This document shows, in pieces, positions 35,707 to 43,700 of a stretch of 58,707 nt of DNA. Position numbers and translations under genes: made by a program. Within the stretch, counting starts at the first letter, position 1. Every line of letters begins with the position of its first letter. This stretch comes from Candidatus Zhuqueibacterota bacterium (GTDB lineage: Bacteria > Zhuqueibacterota > Zhuqueibacteria > Oceanimicrobiales > Oceanimicrobiaceae), in contig JAJDAF010000035.1 in NCBI GenBank assembly GCA_029261995.1, positions 1 through 58,707 of the forward strand, in the 5' to 3' direction. Under the pieces are notes generated by a model. The model was not told where the DNA came from. It saw only the letters and a program-made list of their open reading frames with translations, and searched no databases.

Positions 35707-36357
35707 CTAATCCCGGCTTTCCCGCCTAGCCGCCACTTCCCAAATGACCTTGTCTCTGCCATAACGATGCACTTCGCGCTCGACAAGCGTCTCGATACGC
35801 CAGCCATGCGCAAACAGTCTGAGCAAGCCTTCTTCAGAAAAAAAACTCTTCATCACCTCATCCACAAAGAAATGGTGATGCAGCTTGCGTACGTGACCGT
35901 TTTCCTGGCATTCATTGTCGCTGATGGAATTGAAGCGCGCGAGCAGCATACCGTTGTCGCGTAAATGGCGACGGACATCACTAACGATGGTCTGCGTTTT
36001 ATCCAGTGGAAAATAGTGTAGAGAAAGACAGGCAATAATGACCTGGAACTGCATCGCCGGAAAGGGCAACCCGTTTTCAATATCTAACTGCACGACGCCT
36101 GCCCGCGCTGTCCTTCGCCGCACGATTTTGAGCGCTTCCATAGAAAAGTCAGCCGCGACGACACGACAGCCGATGAGGTTCAAGTAATCGGTATCGTGAC
36201 CTGTGCCGCAACCGAGATCGAGAATCGGGGTAGCACCGCTTGCCAGCAAGTCTGAACGGTAGGGCTTCAGCCAGTAGTCGTACTCTTGCTGAGATCGCTC
36301 TTTGCCGTACTCTGAATACCGCCGGTCCCAGACTTTCATCAGATCTTCAGCGCTCAT
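35707..36357 (-). CDS. Class I SAM-dependent methyltransferase
   Basis: The protein has 216 residues. Motif I is ILDLGCGTGHDT; the acidic residue of motif II is in VVAADFSMEAL; QLDIENGLPFP and IIACLSLHYFP match motifs III-IV. The N-terminus WDRRYSEYGKE is like small-molecule methyltransferases (TehB/thiopurine type). The substrate cannot be inferred. The ribosome site is weak. It is on the same strand as, and 80 bases from, the membrane-anchored paralogue A gene. Confidence 0.85.
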   Translation of the reverse strand: MSAEDLMKVWDRRYSEYGKERSQQEYDYWLKPYRSDLLASGATPILDLGCGTGHDTDYLNLIGCRVVAADFSMEALKIVRRRTARAGVVQLDIENGLPFPAMQFQVIIACLSLHYFPLDKTQTIVSDVRRHLRDNGMLLARFNSISDNECQENGHVRKLHHHFFVDEVMKSFFSEEGLLRLFAHGWRIETLVEREVHRYGRDKVIWEVAARRESRD

Positions 36358-36601
36358 TCAAGTTGTCTGTTTTTTGGTCACGTCAGTGGTTGTGCAGCCC
36401 GAATTGCTGAACCCACCACCGCTCGTTTCGCCGAGAGAATTCCGAACGGGAGGCATGGCAGTCTTCTATGATTCATCCCACCCTCCTAATAAAGATTCGA
36501 TTAGCTTGCCCCGTCGTGGCCGGGACTGCTGGGTCCTAGTGGGAGACATGCAGACTTTCGGGCATGCTGAAGATAGAAATCCGGGAATGAGAAGTCAAGG
36601 A

Positions 36602-37516
36602 CTAATCACGTGGCTGGCTCGGCTGTCGTGACCACAAAAAGGCGACCGTCAGTCCGGCGACGATGTGCCAGACACCCCACCAACCGACTGTGATCGCCAT
36701 GCCGCCAAGACCATCAAAAAAATTGAATATCAGAATCAAGCCCAGCGCCGAGTTCTGGATGCCAACTTCGATGGTGACGGCACGCACATCGCGCGCGGGC
36801 AACCGGGCGAGCCGGCCAGCGATATAGCCTGCGGACAGGGCGACGGCGTTGTGCAGGAGCACCACGAACATCACCACCCCAAGGGCTTCGAGAAAAATGT
36901 CCAGGTTTGCACCAAGCGCCAAAGCGACAACGCCAATAAACACGACCACTGACAGTACCTTGAACGGCTGCCGAACCTTTTCCACCAGCGCCGGCCAACG
37001 GTGGGAAGCAAGCATGCCGGCGGCCAGAGGCAAGGCCAGGATTAGCAAAACCGTCTCGAAAACATCCCATGGATTCAAACTTACTGCGTGCAGAATGGGC
37101 TCGGTTCTTGGGTTAAGCCCGCCCCAGAAAGCCACATTCAATGGCGTCATCACTACCGCAGCCAGACTGGAGACTGCCGTCATGCTGATTGAAACCGCGG
37201 CATTGCCTCGCGCCAGATAGGTCATCAGGTTGGAGAGATTTCCGCCGGGACAGGCCGCCACCAGAATCATGCCGAGCAAAACAGAGGGTGGCGCCGGCAG
37301 AACCATCGTGAGCAAGAACGTCACGGCTGGCATCAGGATGAACTGGGCCAGCAGGCCGATGGCCGGCGCTTTCGGTGAACTCAGAGCCCTTTTGAAGTCA
37401 TCGAGTTGAAGATCGAGGGCCATGCCGAACATCATCAGTCCGATGACGGCATTGAGGGCAGTCAAGCCGCCGGGGTTGAAATTAAGTCGAATTGCGTCGA
37501 GCGTGGGGGAATCCAT
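36602..37516 (-). CDS. BASS-family (bile acid:sodium symporter-like) transporter
   Basis: The protein has 304 residues with about nine or ten membrane helices. Family signatures are GLMMFGMALDLQLDDF, AACPGGNLSNLMTYLARGN (the unwound-helix Na+ site) and VTIEVGIQNSALGLIL. Bacterial and plastid BASS carriers move organic anions such as 2-oxo acids, pantoate or pyruvate with Na+. It starts 7 bases after the stop of the ThDP enzyme, so both are one operon, and a 2-oxo acid substrate is a reasonable inference. Confidence 0.9.
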   Translation of the reverse strand: MDSPTLDAIRLNFNPGGLTALNAVIGLMMFGMALDLQLDDFKRALSSPKAPAIGLLAQFILMPAVTFLLTMVLPAPPSVLLGMILVAACPGGNLSNLMTYLARGNAAVSISMTAVSSLAAVVMTPLNVAFWGGLNPRTEPILHAVSLNPWDVFETVLLILALPLAAGMLASHRWPALVEKVRQPFKVLSVVVFIGVVALALGANLDIFLEALGVVMFVVLLHNAVALSAGYIAGRLARLPARDVRAVTIEVGIQNSALGLILIFNFFDGLGGMAITVGWWGVWHIVAGLTVAFLWSRQPSQPRD

Positions 37517-37523
37517 CTCGGCG

Positions 37524-39275
37524 CTACTTGCCTTTTGGCTCTTGGTGCATCTCCTTGAACTGCAGCAGTCCCGGCGCCCACATGTGCTTGACAGGATCGA
37601 CGTCTACGTGGATGACAGCGCATTTCCCGGAAGCGAGCGAGCGTTCGATTGCCGGCCTAAGCTCCGCGGGGTCTGAGACGCGCTCGCCATGGGCTCCCAT
37701 GGCCTCGGCAAGCTTGTCGAATTCAATCTCGCCAAAATCCGTATTGATGGTCTCATCTGTCTCCAGGCTTTTCTTAACCATGGTTTTGACCGGCTTCAAG
37801 GCAAAACTCTGATTGATCTTGACCATGCCCCACTGTTTATCACAGCAGACCAGAAACACGATTGGCATGTTGTTACGCACCGCGGTTTCGATTTCCTGTG
37901 GGTGAAAACCCATGGCGCCATCGCCAATAATGCAATACACCTGCTTGTTGGGACGCGCGGCCGCCGCACCAAGCGCCTGTCCCAGTCCGGCGCCGAGATG
38001 GCCCATGTGAAAGGTGCTGAGTAGCGTGTTCGGCACCCGAACCTGGTGAAAGAAATTCCCCCAAACCGCACTGTTGCCACCATCCATGACAACTATGGCG
38101 TCATCCTCGAATACTTCGCGGCAGATATGGCCGACGTGCGCCGTCACCATTGGACTGCTTTTGTCATCGAGGTGCTTGTCAAGTTTCGCCCGGTCTTTGT
38201 CACGGTCAGCAGCGAGAGCATTGGCGGCCGCTTTACGGGCGACCTGAGTTGCCGCCTTCACTTTGCTTTCCAAAGCAGGCAGCAATTTCGACAAGAAGAC
38301 CTTGACATCCGCCAGAACGGCCAAGTCCACCTGTCGGGTTCTTCCGAACGCCTGCTCATCGATGTCCACCTGAATCAGAGTTTGCTCTGCGGGGGAGCCC
38401 CAGTAAGGCGGTTTGCCCCACCAATCGGTTTCGCCAAGACGTGAACCCAAACACAAGATAAGGTCTGCCGCATTGCGCACGTGATTGTTGGCCTTCAAGT
38501 GAATCATGGGCCACGATAAAGGATGGGTCTCTGCGAGCACTCCTCTGGCGGCCCAGGAAGTGGTCACCGGAGCCTGTATCAACTCGGCCAACTCCGCCAA
38601 TTCATCGAATGCCAAAGCGTGTATGATACCACTTCCGGCATGCACAACTGGACATCTGGCAGCGGCGAGCATGCTGGCAGCGCGTTCAACAAGCTCCGGT
38701 GCTGGTTCCGCCGCATCGCTCACTCTGTACTGTGCAGGTTTGAGCAAGGGCGCTGAATTCATATTACCGTTGATGAAGTTCTCCGGTACATCGAGATGGA
38801 CAACCCCTGGCCGGCCCTGATAGCTGATGCGTAGAGCCTGACGCAGAAGTTCCGGAATTCTGTCGGCAGCAGGAACGGCGCATGACCATTTCGACATGCC
38901 GCCGATGACACCAACCTGGTCAAAGCATTGATACGACCCGCCCCGGTCCGGATAGCTGATGGGATTGCGGCGGCAACTCGTGATCAGAAGTACCCTGTGC
39001 CCCTCTGTATGTTCGACGGCAACTCCACTGAGCACATTTGCCACACCCGGACCGTTGCTGGCGATGCAGACACCGAGCTTTCCCGTCAGCCGGGCATAGG
39101 CGCCGGCCATGTGGGCTGCCGTCGTTTCATGGCGCGGGGTGATCAGTTCGATGCCTTCCTTAACACAATTTGTATAAAACGCGGTGTAGGTTCCATCGAT
39201 AATCCCGAACATCTTCTGCACGCCCTCCTGCTTGAGCATTGCAGCCATCAAGGCGCCACCAGTAGTCTTGGCCAT
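37524..39275 (-). CDS. Thiamine-diphosphate-dependent enzyme, acetolactate-synthase-like
   Basis: The protein has 583 residues with the three-domain architecture of the POX/ALS family. The activating Glu is in ITPRHETTAAHMAGAYARL. The central domain (APVTTSWAARGVLAETHPLS) is the FAD/nucleotide-binding-like domain. The ThDP/Mg motif is GDGAMGFHPQEIETAVRNN. Its substrate specificity is unclear: it is closer to the general ALS/decarboxylase group (sulfopyruvate, benzoylformate, oxalyl-CoA types) than to a canonical IlvB, and no IlvN regulatory subunit gene is adjacent. The neighbouring BASS transporter suggests uptake or export of its 2-oxo acid. Confidence 0.8.
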   Translation of the reverse strand: MAKTTGGALMAAMLKQEGVQKMFGIIDGTYTAFYTNCVKEGIELITPRHETTAAHMAGAYARLTGKLGVCIASNGPGVANVLSGVAVEHTEGHRVLLITSCRRNPISYPDRGGSYQCFDQVGVIGGMSKWSCAVPAADRIPELLRQALRISYQGRPGVVHLDVPENFINGNMNSAPLLKPAQYRVSDAAEPAPELVERAASMLAAARCPVVHAGSGIIHALAFDELAELAELIQAPVTTSWAARGVLAETHPLSWPMIHLKANNHVRNAADLILCLGSRLGETDWWGKPPYWGSPAEQTLIQVDIDEQAFGRTRQVDLAVLADVKVFLSKLLPALESKVKAATQVARKAAANALAADRDKDRAKLDKHLDDKSSPMVTAHVGHICREVFEDDAIVVMDGGNSAVWGNFFHQVRVPNTLLSTFHMGHLGAGLGQALGAAAARPNKQVYCIIGDGAMGFHPQEIETAVRNNMPIVFLVCCDKQWGMVKINQSFALKPVKTMVKKSLETDETINTDFGEIEFDKLAEAMGAHGERVSDPAELRPAIERSLASGKCAVIHVDVDPVKHMWAPGLLQFKEMHQEPKGK

Positions 39276-39396
39276 AGTATGCTACTCCATTCTTTAAGGT
39301 ACAAATGCCAATAGTGTAAGAAGATAAGGGCTCTTTGAGGGGAGGTCAAGGCTTAGATGTTTCGTAGGCCAACCCATGAAGCGTTCCGGAAGCCGG

Positions 39397-40218
39397 TCAC
39401 TTCGTGAACGCCACTGGGGACCCGCAGCCGCCACAGAATTTCTCATCGGGCTTCCGCTCGCGCCCGCACTGCGGGCAAGCGGTTGATTTGCTACTCAGTC
39501 GATTGCCACAGCTTGCACAGAAGGCCCGGTTTGCGTCATTGACATGACTACAGCTTGGGCACAATATGTGTGTTGATGAACCCAATGGCTCCTTCGTAGG
39601 AATACCATTGGTCTGCGTGGCCGCTGGAGTTTCAGATCTGAGGCTGCGCTCCGCACGGTCGAACACGTCTCCGTTGCGGCTGCGATTCAAGAATTCGACA
39701 TTCTTGCGCGAGCAGCGAAACATTTGAGAAACCTTGGCCAGCTCGCGGTTGTCTGGCTCGCCCAAAACGAACAGTTCCAACATGTAGCTGCCTTCCTTGA
39801 GCTCGAAAGCCTCCAGTGTAGAAAAGATAATTTCCCGAACCGCGGCGCTCTTTGCAGGCACCGCAATGGCATTTGCCCAGCCATCGAACGTGTACTGCGG
39901 CTTCAGCTCAGCCCCGGGCTTCGCCAGACTGTCACTCCTGATAAAATTGCGCCAGACGAACTTCGCCGATTCGCCGTTTTGAGCCGTCACGGTACCCATG
40001 AGTTTGTTTATGGTGCCGACATTTCCGCCTTCGTTCACCACCGTGATCGAGGTTGTAAACCGCAGGTGAGTCTCGTTACTATATGAAAACGTCATGCGGT
40101 CACCCAGCAGAACCTTCAGCCTTGCTTTGCGCCTGGTCAGGAGGATGTACAGGTTGATGGCAAGGGCTACCCCGGCAACAATGAGTGCGCTGATTGCGAA
40201 AATGATAGTCTTTTCCAT
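39397..40218 (-). CDS. Membrane-anchored double zinc-ribbon protein
   Basis: The protein has 273 residues: one N-terminal helix (IIFAISALIVAGVALAINLYIL), a beta-rich domain of about 130 residues (FTTSITVVNEGGNVGTINK, like an immunoglobulin-type fold), a linker, and two C-terminal zinc ribbons (CPSC-N12-CASCG and CPQC-N10-CGGCG). It is probably a regulatory or scaffold protein at the inner membrane. No enzymatic motif is seen. Confidence 0.75.
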   Translation of the reverse strand: MEKTIIFAISALIVAGVALAINLYILLTRRKARLKVLLGDRMTFSYSNETHLRFTTSITVVNEGGNVGTINKLMGTVTAQNGESAKFVWRNFIRSDSLAKPGAELKPQYTFDGWANAIAVPAKSAAVREIIFSTLEAFELKEGSYMLELFVLGEPDNRELAKVSQMFRCSRKNVEFLNRSRNGDVFDRAERSLRSETPAATQTNGIPTKEPLGSSTHILCPSCSHVNDANRAFCASCGNRLSSKSTACPQCGRERKPDEKFCGGCGSPVAFTK

Positions 40219-40770
40219 TGCATCATTCCTGGGTTTTCAAGAAGCCAAGCCTGAATGCCGCTTCCACAACCTGGGCGAAGTCGAAACCGGAGTCAATGTG
40301 TGTGGCCCTTCGCAGGCCCGTCAAGAGGCTGCTCATTTTAATTGAGTCTAGTGCCAGCTTTCCACACGGCTGCGATGCATAAAGGGCATTCTGATGCGTA
40401 GCCAAAACAATGCAAGCCGTGCTCAAATGCAAGAAAATAAAAAAGATGTTGAATTACAACTATTATTCAAGAGTTCATGGAGCTGACTCGAGACAAGATT
40501 CATCATGTCACAGAGATGATACGGCAAAAGCGTCTCTATGCGCAAGTTGATAGCTGCTCTTTGCACGCTATGAACACTCGCTAAGTCATCCCTTTTCAGC
40601 CCTTTCTATGCAAATCCGTCACTTAGCCTGTACTAAAAGTTTAATGAGATATTGAGATCTTCCTACAAGGTTCTGCCAAGAAGGTAGCTTCGAGCAAACT
40701 CCACCAAAATGATAATTGTCAGTCAAAGTTGCAATGTCTTAGGATCTTATCAAATTCCGGCGGTTCTCTC
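40219..40770. other. Intergenic leader between zinc-ribbon gene and VWA/DUF11 gene
   Basis: These 552 bases separate divergent genes and must hold both promoters. The stretch near 40430-40480 is AT-rich (AAAATAAAAAAGATGTTGAA). No gene, repeat or clear operator was recognised. Confidence 0.5.
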
Positions 40771-43700
40771 ATGCTTCTGACACACATAATATTATGCTCC
40801 GACCAACAATGGCTGGCTGTGGCCAAATCGCGCTTTTTCGTCCATCGCTTTGCGTGCTTTCTGGCGCTACTGACGTTGATCAGCTCGACCCAAAATTTGC
40901 ATGCTCAGGAATCGGTAACCGTAGGCGTCAGCAATATTGCCGTGGATGGTGAGTTTTCACTGCGTGGATTCAAGGGAAGTTTTCCATACCCTGTCCTGTC
41001 AACGGTGTCCGTCGTTGACAAAAACGGAAATCCGGTCGTCGGGCTGGCACATTCGGAACGATGGGTGCGCCCAAACGACCTCGCGGAAATCGGCCTGCCG
41101 GTGCGTGAAATCTGGCAACCTTTGTTTGAGTATCACCGCGACAATCCGTCGGTGCCCACAAAACAAAACTTGTACGATCAAGTCCCTGGACCAATCTTTA
41201 CAGAGGTCAAAGAGACCACGCGTTTGCCCTCAAGCAGCATGCTGATAATGGACGTGAGTTCGAGCATGCAGGCGGAAATAGATGACGCGAAAAACGGGGC
41301 CCGGCTTTTTGTCGATCTAATGCGTCCGTTTGACCAAACCGGCATCATTCAGTTTGCCGATTCGATTAAGGCCTTTCAGTCTTTGACCAATGACAAGACA
41401 CAACTGCAGAGCGTGATCGACGCTACAACACTGGGCAAAGGAACCGCGTTGCTGGATGCTGTTTTCGCCGGCATTCGCGCCACTGAGACTGCCGCTGGGC
41501 GTCGTGTGATTATCGTCTACACCGACGGCCAGGACAATATTTCCAAGGTCGGCCCAACCAGTGTCATCAATGAGGCGAACGCCAATAATACGACAATCTT
41601 TACAATCGCGATCGGGAATGAATCTACCGAAGACATCCTCCAGAAAATTGCAGTGAGAACTGGTGGCCTTTTCTTCAAAGTCGGTTCGGCTGCTGAGATG
41701 ATCGAAATCTACGGCAGGCTTTCAACGTTGATCCGCAGCTTTTATCTGATAGCACACAGCTCGCCCGACCCCGCACGCAACGGCACCTGGCGCGTCGTCG
41801 ATATCTCAGTGAACACGCCTGACTACCTTGGCAATGCCACCGGCGAATACCTGGTCCCGGGAGTCAAACGCCCAGCTACGGACCTTGCCATGAACCTGGT
41901 GGCGGTCACAGATTCGATTACCATCATTGGTAGCGACACTGTCGGGGCTGTGGCGCCCGGTAAAACCTACAAATACCGCCTTGAGATTCATAATCTCGGG
42001 GTGAGTCCGTCAGATTCGGTGCAATTGGTGCATTTTCTCCCTGACTCGGTCACGCTGATCTCCACCTCGAAACCGCCCGGGTTTGCTCGAGACCGGATCC
42101 TGACGTGGCAATTTCCGCAGGTTCAGGCCAACTCGATGACCTCGGTCGATGTTACATGCCAACTGGTTGAAGACCTCCCGGAGGAACTGTTGACGTTGCC
42201 AAGCCTGGCCGCTCTGACGGCGGCCAACGATTCTTTTTTTGGCAACAACATCGACCGCGATACGGTGTTGGTCGTCATTCCACCACCACCGCCACCGCCC
42301 AATACAGATTTGCAGGTCAAACAATCAGCGAACGTAGATACGAGCATTGTTCTGGATGGCAACAGTGTTGACGCGGTCAAGGAAGGCGAGACATTTGGCT
42401 ATCAGCTTGAAGTAACGAATATTGGACGCGGCAAGGCCTTCGATGTCACTCTCTATGACATTCTGCCAGAGTTTGTGAGTGCAAGAGATTTCAGTTTGTC
42501 ACCCACGTCCATCATTGAGGACACTGTTTTTTGGCAATTCGATTCACTCGAAGCCGGGGAGGTTGTGGAAATCAGCTATAATGCACGTGTTGCAGATGAG
42601 TTGCCCGGCTTTCCATTTGAAATGATGAACATCAGCGATGTCAAAGCCGATCAGGACACGAATGAGGTCAACAATTCGGCAACCACGACGGTCTACGGCA
42701 TCGCGCGCGATGTCAGCCGGTTGCAGGCAACAGATCTTGCGGTCACAATTTCAGCACAAGCGGATTCGTTTACCATAGAGGGTGCCGACACATCTTGGTT
42801 TGCTCTTGCCGGGGACACCTACACTTATCGCTTGACGATTTCCAACCTGGGGCCTGTGGCTGCCCAAAACGTCTTGCTCGGCAATTTACTTCCTGGCCCC
42901 GTGTCCGTGGGCAATTTCAGTTTATCGCCATCAGAAAGCCTTCGGGACTCGCTGACGTGGCAACTGGGCTTCATGCGTCCTCAAACCTCAATTTCTTTGA
43001 CCTTTGACGCTACCGTTTCCGTCACCATTCCGGCCGGTATCAACATTTTGCAGAGTCGGGCTCACGTCGTATCAGACAATGATGAACTCGACCCGGCGAA
43101 CAATACCGATGCCAATATCGTGACGAATTTGCCGCCAAACGTTGACCTGCAGATGTTGCAGTCAGTCAAAGCCTCAACACAAATTCTGCTTGACGGTGAG
43201 CCCGTTGATGCCGTCAAAGAAGGCGAGACTTATAGCTACCATCTCAAAGTTCAGAACCTTGGGGGCGGCACGGTCGCCGACGTTTCCGTCTATAACATTC
43301 TTCCCGAGTTTGTGACAGCGACGAGTTTTGATCTGGAACCGGCCAGTCTTTCCGCTGACACGGTTTTTTGGAATTTCGATTCACTCGAAATTGGTCGCGA
43401 AATAGATATTTCGTTCAGCGTGGTTGTCACCGACCAACTGCCATCTTTCCCATTCGAGCTGGTCAATGTCAGCGAAGTTCACGCATTGCAGGACACGAAT
43501 TCCGTCAACAATTCTGCCCGGACTTCGGTTCACGGTATTGCCAGTGACATCAGTCGTCTGCAGCCCACCGACGTGGCAGCAACGGCTTTCGTCAAGACAC
43601 GTTCATTTACCGTCAGTGGCGCCGACACCTCCTGGTTTGTTTTGCGTGGGGAGACCTACTCTTACCGAGTGACGGTTTCGAACAACGGCCCGGTCGCCGC

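Noticed and set aside
37524-39275. Assignment of the ThDP enzyme as IlvB (acetolactate synthase)
   Set aside because: There is no adjacent small subunit, and the neighbour is a transporter. The family is broad and specificity residues cannot be judged by eye, so only a general call is given.
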